From Papaver somniferum (taxonomy: Eukaryota > Streptophyta > Magnoliopsida > Ranunculales > Papaveraceae), in assembly GCF_003573695.1 (NCBI RefSeq), contig NC_039367.1, positions 158,111,085 to 158,175,084 of the forward strand: a DNA stretch of 64,000 bases. Direction: 5' to 3'. Within the stretch, counting starts at the first letter, position 1. Each line of letters begins with the position of its first letter. The translations under genes and the position numbers were made by a program. Positions 1-10,474 of this stretch are shown here, one piece after another. Under the pieces are notes generated by a model that was not told the DNA's origin, ran no database searches, and saw only the letters and a list, made by a program, of their open reading frames with translations.

Positions 1-1032
1 TAAATCTTCAACTATTACAACTCTATGTCACCTTCTTATTTACCAAATCAAATCCCAGCTTCTTCAACATATTCAAATCATCAATATCATAAACACAATC
101 AAACCGTAACTATCGATTTAAATTATACTTCAACCACAAACTCTAATTTCAGGTAAAACCCATCTCTAATCCCATCTTATTCATCATTAATTGAACCTCT
201 AAACCTTCCTCTGAGAAACCTTAATTCCTCAAATCATCTCCAAACAACTTAATTAAACAAACCCATCTTATAATTCTATCTAAATGTTCTCAATCTTTGC
301 CCAATTCGAAATCTAACACAACATGCATAAACCATAGACTTTTCTTCCTCCACCGCAATTCAAGAATCATCTACTAAATCTTCTTCTTATCTTTCATTAA
401 TAAAAACCCAACATCTCGGACTCATCAGAGATTCAATTTCATAAAATCTCTCATCTAACTTTAGAAACCCTGACTTCCATTGTTCACAACATCAACTTCT
501 TCTTCTCCCAGCTCAATAAACATCAACAGCACCACCACAATCAGTTCTTATTGATTCCCCTAAGTTTTTGATCTCAAACACACAAAATCCTCTCTAAGAA
601 TCATCGACAGTGAAGAACAGGAAGAAGAGAAGCAGAAAGGGAAAGAAGAAGAAGAGAATAGAAGAAGAAAAGAAAAGAAGAAATAAGAGAAACTGATTTC
701 TCTTCGACACATTTATGGTGATTAGGCCAGCGACCAATGATAAAGGTACCTTCCCAAACGATAAGGGGAGCCAAGCAGTTTGAATGAAAATAACTTATTT
801 GTCCTTCATACAAAACTGATAATATCTTTTTCATCTGATATCTGATTGACACGTTAGAGTAGTCCATTCCGCGTAACTTTTCGAGATCTATTCAATTGTA
901 CTATTTTCGTATCTATATCGTTGTTAGATTAATCTCTAATAACTAATGTTCGAGTTACACTAATCGAGTAATTAGCGGCTAAGACGTCTCTTGACTAGTC
1001 TAATAGCGTTGACGAGCTCGAGGGTCTTGACA
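1..1032 (-). mobile_element. Partial 3' LTR of large minus-strand LTR element A
   Basis: This stretch is repeated at 7455-7900 plus 9897-10474, the two pieces being split by a nested insertion. On the minus strand it begins with TGTCAAGACCC directly after a polypurine tract, the hallmark of a 3' LTR start; the remainder lies outside the window. Several percent of positions differ from the other copy, so the element is not recent. It also holds GA-rich purine stretches at about 607-690. No convincing gene is present; the 88-codon open frame on the minus strand is low complexity. Confidence 0.8.
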
Positions 1033-1048
1033 TTCTCCCCACCACATT
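1033..1048 (-). other. Polypurine tract of element A
   Basis: The minus strand reads AATGTGGTGGGGAGAA immediately before the LTR start TGTCAAG. This purine run in the canonical position would prime plus-strand DNA synthesis. It fixes the orientation of element A as minus. Confidence 0.7.
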
Positions 1049-1622
1049 CATTTTCATCCTCGGAAATCAAACCCTCCTTCTAGTCTTCAAAATTCCCCAC
1101 CTTATAGAATGATTCTACCACTTGTCTAAGCGTAGACAACATAAAAACAAAGCACAAACCTAAATGGCTTTCTACAACTAAAATTTGTGGCTCTAAATTC
1201 AATTATACAAATTTTCATTTCAACAAGTCACTGGTTCTAATTTTGAGAGAAAAATACTCTATAAATAAGTTTCTAAGTAAAATTTGGGATCTATCAGTCC
1301 ACTAAAATAAGCAAGTCTCCCTTCAATGCCTAGTGATACAAGAATGCAGTTTCCATGTCTAGGTTCATGACGCCTGATAATGCCTACCTACGTAACAAGT
1401 ATCACCCGAACACATCAGAATTACCAACCTCACTATTCCCCAGTGCTGGATTAACTAAGTATTAATTTATTAAGATTGATTAGTCTTTAACTTCTATCTT
1501 AACTGGTGTAATCCTGATAAATTTATTTTGTAAAATATGTAAATAGTTCACATCATTTTAAGCAATTTAGTCAACAAAATTTATTTTATTTTATTTTTAT
1601 TTATTACCATTATTATTTATTT

Positions 1623-2595
1623 TAGAGTTGTCAACTTATAACCCGGCTCACGGGTTGACCCTAACCCGGCTTGTTTCAACCCGGCTCGGCTTGGCCTGTT
1701 TCTTAAAAGGACCGGGTTAGGGTTGCCTTCAGAACCCTACTAGTAAACAAACCGGGGTAGGGTCAACCCGCGGGTTACCTGCCAACCCGTTAAATTTTAT
1801 GATTTTAACGAAATAGGGAAAAACTAGACCTGATGTTTTTTAATATCAATATAACTCTTTAAGTTTGCACTGGATTAGACCTTAGTCCAGTTCATTTCTT
1901 ATTTTCAAGCTGTTAATTATATGCATTTAAATTTTTATTAACTTTCAGTATTCACAGAAAAATAGTAACGAATATAAATCTATCAAAAGATGAACAATAG
2001 AACAAGTCTATAATCTAAAGATCCTGTTAATACCCATTCTTTAATCCATACAAATCAAATAATCATAATATTAATCAAAGAAAGAGAAAGAGAAAAACAG
2101 AGATATAAGGAGAGGGAACGAGACATTGATTAAATAAAAAAAAAAACACAATACCCATTTGATTTTTATCAACAAATATTAATCAACTGATTAATAGCAA
2201 AGAAGCAAAATGGAATACGGAGAGGGAGGAGGCGAAGAGGGAAAGATAGAGTGAAAGGAGAAAAGGCAATTTGATGTAGGGTTTTTATTTAAAGAGGAAT
2301 AAAGCACATTATATATTTAATTAACGAGAAAAAAAGGCAACTGGGTTCGCGTAGTTCAGTAGTCAGTATGCTAAGTGAACACCTAGCTGAGCTAGGTTCG
2401 ATTGTTTACCTAAAGATGATTTTTTATTTCTTTTTAATTTATATCGATAACATTGACCCGCCAACCTGTCTAGGATTAGGGTTGAGGTTTTGGGCTTGTT
2501 CATGAATAGTATTAGGGCCAGGGCTGATCCTAACCCGCCAGAGGGTTGGCAAGCTAGGGTCGGGTTGACCCTAGCTTGCCCCGTTGACAACTCTA
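1623..2595. mobile_element. hAT-type MITE with 8-bp target duplication
   Basis: The ends are perfect 13-bp inverted repeats (TAGAGTTGTCAAC at 1623-1635, its complement at 2583-2595). They are flanked by the exact 8-bp duplication ATTTATTT (1615-1622 and 2596-2603). An 8-bp TSD with short TIRs is diagnostic of the hAT superfamily. The subterminal regions are rich in inverted copies of AACCCGGC/GGGTTGACCC-type words, as in non-autonomous hATs. No transposase is encoded, and the minus-strand open frame at 2363-2590 is a by-product of the subterminal repeats. The element sits inside element A. Confidence 0.9.
2345..2412 (+). other. tRNA-like segment inside the hAT MITE
   Basis: An exact match to the A-box consensus (TAGTTCAGTAG, 2352-2362) is followed about 32 bases later by a B-box-like GGTTCGATTGT (2394-2404), which lacks the final CC. 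The spacing suits a tRNA. The acceptor stem does not pair and the T stem is weak, so this is not a functional tRNA. It is more likely a decayed tRNA or SINE head captured by the MITE. Confidence 0.3.
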
Positions 2596-3469
2596 ATTTA
2601 TTTATTTCATCAATACAAATAATTCAAATTCGATTTCACGTCAATTTATAATATTTGAAATTTTAACTTTAGTGCAATATCATATATAATTTTTAAATTC
2701 ATGTTCTATTAAAGAATAACTTAATGATATAACTATTATCCAAATGTTACTATATATTGTTGTATCCATTTGTTTATCTCATTATGTGACTTGATATAAA
2801 TAAATACCCGCTAACAATTTCTCATAGTTGTTTGGTATTAATATTTTATTACTATTATTACATATATTTCTTAGTTCTAGGCCGATAAATATAAATCGTA
2901 ACTAATCATATTGCCTAGTTTAATTTTATCATTAATACTACATTTGATTTGATCTAACTATATTTCCTTAAATTGTATATTATTACTAAGTAGTCCTTAA
3001 GTTGCTCTGTTAATAAAAACTACATGTTACCATTGCTATCGTATAAAATAGTTAGTATTATATAATATTATTATTTGCTTATCTTATCAAAAATTATTGT
3101 CTTAATTATATTATCATTTTCATTATATATATATTCTTAAGTTTAATTAATCCAGTTGATACACTAAGCCTTAATCTTCTAAATATAAATCTTTATTTAC
3201 GTAAAAATTCATATAACAGATTTTACTTATTCAGATTGAATTTGTATATCTTGTTAAATATTTTTTTTCTTTGAAAATACACTTCTGAGGGCTTTTATTG
3301 AAATAAATTAAGATCGTTTACACAGATTTTATTGGTAGTCTAGCCACCAACGGGGCACCAACGCCCTTTTTTTCTGTTAAATATTGGCGTTGGTAATTTT
3401 ATATCTGAGCCTGCATAAAAGTTAACATGTCTTAGATTTCGGTATTAACAATAAGTATCTTATTCATAG

Positions 3470-4290
3470 GTAAATTTATTGTCCTTTAAATCTAATATTG
3501 TTCTAAACATTCAAGTACTATAAATATCACTTTGTGTGTATAATTTAGTGTTGAATCATCTACTGGACTAAAGCTAATCAGTGTATAAAATCGTTAACAG
3601 GTTTAGTCTTTATTTTATGCATTATATGACCTCGCGTTTTTAGTCTTACCTAATATGTCTTATATTAACTATTTGGCTTAAACACAAAACATGCAATTCT
3701 AATTTGTTATTAGTTAACTTTGCAAAACTTAACCGTAGATAAGCAGTAATAATTTTCCATAGCTATTTAATCCTAGTCATTATTTTATCACTATTTATTT
3801 GTTCATGAGATTTTAATTCAATATGCTCAGCATAATACTAATTTAAATTCTAACAGCTTAAGTTCATCATACCAATTTTCCATTTTAAGAAATGATTGGA
3901 TCTATTTTCAAAGAAGGATTCTACAAATATAAATTTATTTTCTTTTAATTCTTATATTACACTAAGCATCTGAATACTATTATTACTACTTCACATATAT
4001 TTGTTTCATTCTAAAAGTACAAGATTTCTAACAAGTGTCTTTTTATTTTATATATTATATCCTCGCTTCGTTAAGTCTAATGCCTAATATGTATTATATC
4101 AACTATCTAGTTTAGACGCAAAATATATATCTCTAATTTGTAACTAGTTTAATTTACTAAACTTAATCGTAAATAAGCGCTATCAAATTCCCATTAACTA
4201 TTTACTCATAATTATTATCTTTTTATCGTTATATGTCTTCAATGAGATTTAATTAAGTTATGTTCAATATGATACTAATTGATAAATGTT
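3470..4290. repeat. Diverged tandem duplication, period about 420 bp
   Basis: Two AT-rich blocks (about 3470-3860 and 3890-4290) share ordered words: a TTTTATTTTATxxATTATATxxCCTCGC motif, then CTAATATGT, TAACTATxTxG, CTAATTTGTxA and TTCAxxATGxTxxTAC. They look like an old internal duplication of element A. Identity is low and the limits are approximate. Confidence 0.45.
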
Positions 4291-4800
4291 ATTCACTACT
4301 TTATTAAAATTATTTTATTATTATTATCGTCATCTTTTTTTATTATCGTCATCTATAATTACTATTATAATATTTTTATTAAGATATTGATGGTTTAACT
4401 ATTATTCTACCTACTCTTACAAATATTATTAAACCCCAAAAATATTATTATCAATTATGTAATTATAATTTTTTTTACTCTTCATATAATTCAATGCGTT
4501 CAGTAAGTTTCTATGTGATTTACAATAATAATAATCTCACTGTTTTTATCGAATTATATTTCCTACGTGTTCATACTTTTTATATTATTTATTCACAAAT
4601 CCTTATTAGCTAAAGTTATTGGTGTACCCTACAGTTTTTACTTCATTACATAAACAACCAATCAATCAATGAATCAATTTTTAATTATTGATAGCTTTTA
4701 GTAATTAAGATTTATCTCACAACCCAACCCAGTTCTAAACTAATCTAGTTTACTAACTGGCACTGGCTATTCTTACCTTTTCACATTTAAGATCTAATAG

Positions 4801-4815
4801 TGAGCTCTGATACCA
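4801..4815 (-). other. Primer-binding site (initiator Met tRNA), element A
   Basis: The minus strand reads TGGTATCAGAGCTCA, the standard plant LTR-retrotransposon primer site complementary to the 3' end of initiator Met tRNA. It begins four bases after the LTR terminus (...GCGCTACA). It confirms that 4820 onward is the 5' LTR of a minus-strand element. Confidence 0.85.
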
Positions 4816-5309
4816 ATATTGTAGCGCCCCCTAAGCTAGAAGCTAACTAATCCAAGAGATTAACTAAATAAGAGGCACTGAAAATTTAAATCATTTACTT
4901 AAACAATCAATTAAGAAATCTGCTACAAAACTTAACCCAAAACTGGCCCCGCTCATAAGTATATATATACAATAACTCCTCTCAAATGATACATATACAA
5001 TAGTCAGTTGGTTTACAAATACAATATGCAACGTAATAAACATCATAAAAGTTAACCAACTAACGAAGTCTACTCTTGAAGCTTTCGTTGCGCAACTCTG
5101 ATCTGTCTCTGAAACTGAAAGTGGGAATGGGTGAGCACATCATCCCTAAAAGGGGTGCCCCATAGGAAAATAACATTTAACTTTCAAGTAATCATTGGAA
5201 ATGATTTGAAAAAGATTCATGTTTTCCCTAAACATTATACCACAAGCAATTTCACAGAGGTAAACAATCACGTATATGGAACTAACTCCTTCCAAACAAT
5301 ATATAATAT

Positions 5310-5361
5310 GGTGACTCGTCCCGCACCTAGATAGATATATGGTGACTCGTCCTGCACCTAG
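5310..5361. repeat. Two-copy 31-bp tandem repeat in LTR A
   Basis: The word GGTGACTCGTCC(C/T)GCACCTAG occurs at 5310 and again at 5341, with an ATAGATATAT-like spacer. The two copies differ at one base. Confidence 0.8.
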
Positions 5362-6002
5362 TGATTGCATAAAAGCTCGAAAGTAAGTAGATATAAATGA
5401 AGGATCAATATCCTATATACCACAGATGGAAAATATTATTTTCCAAGCATTCAAGTGGAAATTCTTATTTCCCAAACAATTCATAGAGACAAACAATGCA
5501 ATACAATTTCTTTCCAAGCAATGGAAAGATATCAGAAATCAAAATTAAACAATGCATGGAATACACAATAAGATAATGCATGAATTTGTTAAACAAAAGT
5601 TTTGTAAAAGAAAACAACAATAATCACAAAATAGTTAAATCTAGATTCCCACCTCTTTTGATGACAAGCCACGCCTACCTCGAGATCCAATGGTTCATCC
5701 TTTGAATCGATCGTTGTTAATACAAACTAACTGTTAATCACACAAGAACTCTAAGAATCTAGCCAAAATGGCTCATACAAGAATCATATAGTCATATCTA
5801 ATGGTTCTAAGCCCATTTATGGTTCTACACCTTCTTATTATCTATTTTTAACATATCAAAAGTTTACTAATTCAATTAGGCCAGTTTTATAGTCCATGAG
5901 ATAAGTCTTATGAATATCTACAACTTTGTAGAAGAAACCAATTGCTAATTCGGATCACAAGAGGTCCAAAACGTCTAATTAAGGAAACTGGCCCTAAACC
6001 AA

Positions 6003-6210
6003 GTCCACTAATCCGGCCCACTAATTTAAGGTCCAGTCCACCAGAGTCACTAACGGTCAAGGGTCAACTAACAGTCAACGTCCAAGGTCGGGCCAAATTC
6101 CAAGGTCAAATAGTCAAACTTTAGTCAACAGTCAATGCACACTGAGTCAACTAAGGGTCAAACAGGTTAACTCAACTCAGTTAGAAGAACTGAGTCAGCT
6201 AAGCAAATCG
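6003..6210. repeat. GTCAA-rich low-complexity block in LTR A
   Basis: Short degenerate repeats of GGTCAA, AGTCAAC and GAGTCA are packed over about 200 bp. They look like an expanded degenerate short repeat rather than coding sequence. Confidence 0.6.
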
Positions 6211-7900
6211 GGTCAGCTAAACTAACTAGAAAGAAAGACTCAAGGCCAATGCCTTTGCACAAGCCAAACTTCTAATTCAAAAACAAGGTGCAACACATAA
6301 CCTGCCATGACTAGAATGATGCAATCAATCAATTATTCTTAAACAAATTCCATAATTCAATTACAACTTTAAACTCTGGTTACCTGCAATTGTAGTAATT
6401 ACAAGCTTCCAACGAGGCTATCCAACTTTGATTCTATATTCACCATTCCTACATAATTCTACTCTTCCAACTCAAACACACAAAAAAATACTCTACACCA
6501 CTAATAATCCATAATACCAGAACTACCACAACCCATTCAATTCTTCTTACATTAGTTCACTCACAACAACCCAACTCTGCACAACACAAACTCAGCTCAT
6601 ACTTATACCCCTGCAACCTCAACAATCTAAACACTAACAACAGTACCACTTCTGCACATTCATACAATCACTACATCCATCTTAACCAATTCAGAACTAC
6701 CTAGTTCAATAACACCAACAATTCAATACTAACACCAAATCAACACTCAGTTTATACTCCAACGTTCGCCAACCATTCTTCCAAGTTCTCTGCAAGTTTA
6801 GCAACACTACCACAACCTCATATACAACAATACCAACCCACCATTAAGTTTACTTCTCTAAGTCACAACAAATATGACTTCACTGTCACATCATCATCAT
6901 CTTAGGTTACTAAATGTCACTATACTGCAATAAGACTATGCATTACAATCATTTCTATAAACTTCAACTCAACCACAGCTGAATCTGAATCCATTATCAC
7001 CAGCTTTCCCCTTTCAATTGCAGCTGCAATCTAGAAAACATCCATAACACCACTTAAATCAGCCACCCTCTAGAACTTCAATCATACCCTGTATCTCAAC
7101 ACAACAACAACACCATTCGCATACCTGTAACACTTCTGAATACCTCGTTATAGTTCAAACCACTAAATCTGTAGCATCCATAACTTCACTGCCTACTCCA
7201 TGAACTGGAACCAAACAAACCAATCACATAATCCATTTCAATCCCATGAAATACAACATCATCGCCACCAACAATTCCATTAAAATAGTTTCATCCAATA
7301 TCTTCTAACCTCAACAATTAATCACTAATTCAACCTCAAACAGACTTCATAGTTTATTGACAAACTTATAAACTTAATAATGGTAATTACTAACTTTAGC
7401 AAATTATTGAGAAAGTAATTACCTCAAACTAGCCCTGCTCAAACATCAACCCTCTAAATCTTCAACTATTACAACTCTATATCACCTTCTTATTTACCAG
7501 ATCAAATCCCAGCTTCTTCAATATATTCAAATCATCAATCTCATAAACACAATCAAACCCTAACTATCGATTTAAATTATACTTCAACCTAAAACTCTAA
7601 TTTTAGGTAAAAGCCATCTCTAATCCCATCTTATTCATCATTAATTGAACCTCTAAACCTTCCTCTGAGAAACCTTAATTCCTCAAATCATCTCCAAACA
7701 ACTTAATTAAACAAACCCATCTTATAATTCTATCTAAATGTTCTCAATCTTTGCCCAATTCGAAATCTAACACAACATGCATAAACCATAGACTTTTCTT
7801 CCTCCACCGCAATTCAAGAATCATCTACTAAATATTCTTCTTATCTTTCATTAATAAAAACCCAACAAGTCAGACTCATCAGAGATTCAATTTCATAAAA

Positions 7901-8137
7901 TGTCGGGATACCAACACTGATTAGGAATATTAGTTATTTTAGGAATGAGTATGTGTTTCCTTATTTGTTATTTGCTTAAGATTCAAGATAGGTTTCTATA
8001 TAAATTCATAGTTTGTTCTAGGGTTTATGGTATCAATCAAATCAATATAATTAATGAGCTTTGCTTAAACCCTTGGCTAATCCCCAATTCAAAGGATTTC
8101 TATCTTTTTTCTATCGTTTTGGTCTCGAATCCTAACA
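7901..8137 (+). repeat. 5' LTR of the TR-GAG element
   Basis: This 237-bp LTR begins TGTCGGGATACC and ends TCCTAACA. A TATA box, CTATATAAA, lies at 7996-8004. It differs at only a few positions from the 3' LTR, indicating a fairly young insertion. Confidence 0.9.
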
Positions 8138-8139
8138 TC

Positions 8140-8150
8140 TGGTACAGAGC
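8140..8150 (+). other. Primer-binding-site remnant of the TR-GAG element
   Basis: TGGTACAGAGC starts two bases after the LTR. It resembles the initiator-Met primer site TGGTATCAGAGC with one base missing. Confidence 0.6.
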
Positions 8151-8457
8151 CAGCGATCTAAAACCACTCTTCCACCCCAATTTTTTTTCCCTAAACCATC
8201 TTCCGCTACTCCGTTCAAAAAAAAAAAAATTACCGTGAAATTGTGAACAAAGTACGGTACCACCAAGATGGCTTCACCAATTACTAGTCGGGTAAGTTTT
8301 GATTGTTGGACTATCTAAGATTTGCTGATGTTCCTTTCATTAATTATCAAGCACAAACAATATAGTACCTCAGTTTCCGCGATAGTGATTATTCAAGTTT
8401 TTGCCTCCTGATTAATTAGCTGCTCGTTATCCACTAATACCGGGTGAGTTTGGGTCC

Positions 8458-9516
8458 TTGTTCCTTCTGTCAAGCAAGTTTTTCTCTTGGACTCCGACAA
8501 TGACGGTGAAAAACTTAGAAGAACAAATCGCTGTATTAAATAAGAATTTGGAATCAGTGCTTGCCGAGATGAAAGAAGATTGTCAAAAAGCTATTGAAGA
8601 TCGGCAAAGGGCCACTGTAGCTTTGGAATCTATTGCAACCTTTTTCCAAACTCAACAACATAATATTGCTGAGAACATCGCGGAGAAGAATGGCGAGAAG
8701 GTTGACACACAAAAGAAGAATGGTGAGAAGGATGACACACAAAATTCAAATGGTAATAATGGTCGAGTTGGTACTTCTCCTATCATTCGTGCAAGCCAGA
8801 TTAATTTGAAATTTCCTGTATTCAATGGAACTGATCCGGAAGGATGGATTTTCAAGGCCGAACAATATTTTTCCTTGGTTGGTGTACAAGAGGCTAAAAA
8901 GGTAAGTATGGATGTTTTCCATCTCGAGGGGGATTCTATATCTTGGTATCGTTGGATATCTAGCTCCTTAGGACAATTAACATGGGAACAGTTTTCTCAT
9001 ACAATTCGAGCACGTTTTAGTTCACGGAAATATACTGATCCATGTGCCAACCTCTCTAAGTTAGGGCAAAAAGGTTCAGCTCGTGAGTTCATTACTGAAT
9101 TTGAAAAATTTCTTAACTTTGTGCCCGATATGCCAGAGTCACATCAAATTAGCATTTTTCTTTATGGACTTCGTGAAGATATAAGTGCTGGTGTTCGTAT
9201 GCTTCGTCCTTCGAGCTTATCTGAAGCTTTTGATTTGGCAATTCGTCAAGAGGAAGCTATCGATGAAACATCAAGGTTCAAAGCTACAAAATCTATACAA
9301 GTTGCACCAAAACCTGTTACGACAACTACATCTACTACAGTTCCAGTACGTCGAATTTCTAAGTTCGAGTAGGAAGAAAGGAGAAAGCAGGGCTTATGAT
9401 TTCATTGTGATGAAGCTTATACACCTGGTCATTTATGCAAACGGGCAGCCCAAGTGTTACTGTTGGAAGCGGATGATGATGTTTTCATAGTAAACTATTC
9501 TAACGATCCAACTTGA
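8458..9516 (+). pseudogene. Ty3/gypsy gag with two in-frame stops
   Basis: An open frame of 304 codons (8458-9372) encodes a gag polyprotein; the Met at codon 15 (followed by TVKNLEEQ) is the likelier start. An N-terminal coiled-coil-like region (residues about 18-65) is followed by a hydrophilic Asn/Lys/Glu linker. A retrotransposon gag domain (about 110-275) follows, with FPVFNGTDPEGWIFKAEQYF and a tract ending LAIRQEEA. After a TAG at 9370-9372 the same frame continues into a gypsy zinc knuckle, where a TGA (9397-9399) replaces the expected first Cys and the remaining Cys and GHxC are still readable. The frame ends at a TGA (9514-9516) inside a hairpin. Gag would form the virus-like particle; here it would lack its nucleic-acid-binding tail. 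Confidence 0.85.
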
Positions 9517-9525
9517 GGACAAGTT
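9510..9525 (+). other. AGGA-loop hairpin at the gag stop codon (TR-GAG)
   Basis: AACTTG and CAAGTT form a perfect 6-bp stem around the loop AGGA. The in-frame TGA that ends the gag frame lies in the stem and loop. The same core occurs at 9625 and in two other element families in the window. Confidence 0.7.
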
Positions 9526-9624
9526 TCGTTTCGAGGGGTTGGGGATTATGGGAAACCAACTATATTTTTAGGGTAGATATATTTTAGCAAATTATTTATC
9601 TATGTTTTATTTTAGTTTTCATCC

Positions 9625-9640
9625 AACTTGAGGACAAGTT
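9625..9640 (+). other. Second AGGA-loop hairpin upstream of the PPT (TR-GAG)
   Basis: This repeats the 9510-9525 hairpin exactly, and the following GGGGTTGGGGA is duplicated as well. A module of hairpin plus purine tract has thus been tandemly duplicated about 115 bp apart. Confidence 0.7.
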
Positions 9641-9647
9641 GTGTCTC

Positions 9648-9660
9648 AAGGGGTTGGGGA
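9648..9660 (+). other. Polypurine tract of the TR-GAG element
   Basis: AAGGGGTTGGGGA directly precedes the 3' LTR start TGTTGGG. A second similar tract lies upstream at about 9533-9546. Confidence 0.75.
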
Positions 9661-9896
9661 TGTTGGGATACCAACACCGATTAGGAATATTAGTTATTTT
9701 AGGAATGAGTATGTGTTTCCTTATTTGTTATTTGCTTAGGATTCAAGCTAGGTTTCTATATAAATTCATAGTTTGTTCTAGGGTTTATGGTATCAATCAA
9801 ATCAATATAATTAATGAGCTTTGCTTAAACCCTTGGCTAATCCCCAATTCAAAGGTGTTTATCTTTTTTCTATCGTTTTGGTCTCGAATCCTAACA
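9661..9896 (+). repeat. 3' LTR of the TR-GAG element
   Basis: This 236-bp LTR begins TGTTGGGATACC and ends TCCTAACA, followed by the TAAAA target duplication. Confidence 0.9.
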
Positions 9897-10474
9897 TAAA
9901 ATATCTCAACTAACTTTAGAAACCCTGACTTCCATTGTTCACAACATCAACTTCTTCTTCTCCCGGCTCAATAAACATCAACAACACTACCACAATCAGT
10001 TCTTATTGATTCTCCTAAGTTTTTGATCTCAAACTCACAAAATCCTCTCTTAGAATCATCGACGCTGAAGAACAGTAAGAAGAGAAGCAGAAAGAGAATA
10101 GAAGAAGAAGAGAAAAGAAGAAGAAATAAGAGAAACTGATTTCTCTTCGACACTTTCTGGTGATAAGGCCAGCGACCAATGATAAAGGTACCTTCCCAAA
10201 CGATAAGGGGAGCCAGGCAGTTTAATTGAAAATAACTTATTTGTCCTTCATACAAAATTGATAATATCTTCTTCATCCGATATCTGATTGACACGTTCGA
10301 GTAATCCATTCCGCGTAACTTTTCAAGATCTATTCAATGGTACTATTTTCGTATTTAGATCGTTGTTAGATTAATCTCTAATAACTAATGTTTGAGTTAC
10401 ACTAATCGAGTAATTAGCAGCTAAGACGTCTCTTGACTAGTCTAATATCGTTGACGAGCTTGAGGGTCTTTACA

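Larger units (their letters stand above)
1049..4800 (-). other. Non-coding internal region of element A
   Basis: This is the sequence between the PPT and the primer-binding site. It is strongly AT-rich from about 2600 onward and shows no gag, protease, RT or integrase motif in any frame. Only the few dozen bases next to the PPT look like the end of a former polyprotein (an acidic run, Asp-Glu-Asn-Glu-Cys-Gly-Gly). The element is therefore a LARD-type non-autonomous derivative or a heavily decayed one. A hAT MITE at 1623-2595 and a diverged internal duplication near 3470-4290 account for part of the length; nothing further is recognised. Confidence 0.6.
7901..9896 (+). mobile_element. TR-GAG: gag-only non-autonomous Ty3/gypsy element
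   Basis: This is a complete 1996-bp element: two LTRs of about 237 bp (TG...CA), a primer site, a gag reading frame, a PPT and the exact 5-bp duplication TAAAA (7896-7900 and 9897-9901). It is nested in LTR A, whose other copy shows the uninterrupted sequence. It encodes gag but no protease, RT, RNase H or integrase, which matches the described TR-GAG class of small non-autonomous LTR elements. It presumably used enzymes of an autonomous Ty3/gypsy relative. LTR termini and the hairpin near the PPT resemble those of the chromovirus at 22623-25390, making that lineage a candidate partner (inference). Confidence 0.9.
4820..10474 (-). mobile_element. 5' LTR of element A, split by a nested TR-GAG element
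   Basis: On the plus strand it starts TGTAGCGCCCC beside the primer site and ends GTCTTTACA at 10474, matching the end of the left LTR (GTCTTGACA, 1032). Removing the nested element 7901-9896 and its TSD copy leaves about 3.65 kb, unusually long for an LTR and about as long as the internal region. Its sequence includes a 31-bp tandem pair, a GTCAA-rich block and long stretches without genes. It abuts the truncated copia element at 10475 with no visible spacer. Confidence 0.75.

Noticed and set aside
2345..2412. Functional tRNA gene
   Set aside because: The acceptor stem does not pair and the B box lacks its terminal CC.
1..10474. A host gene in region 1
   Set aside because: The longest non-element frames are AT- or GA-rich and lie inside LTR or internal non-coding sequence; only the nested gag is convincing.
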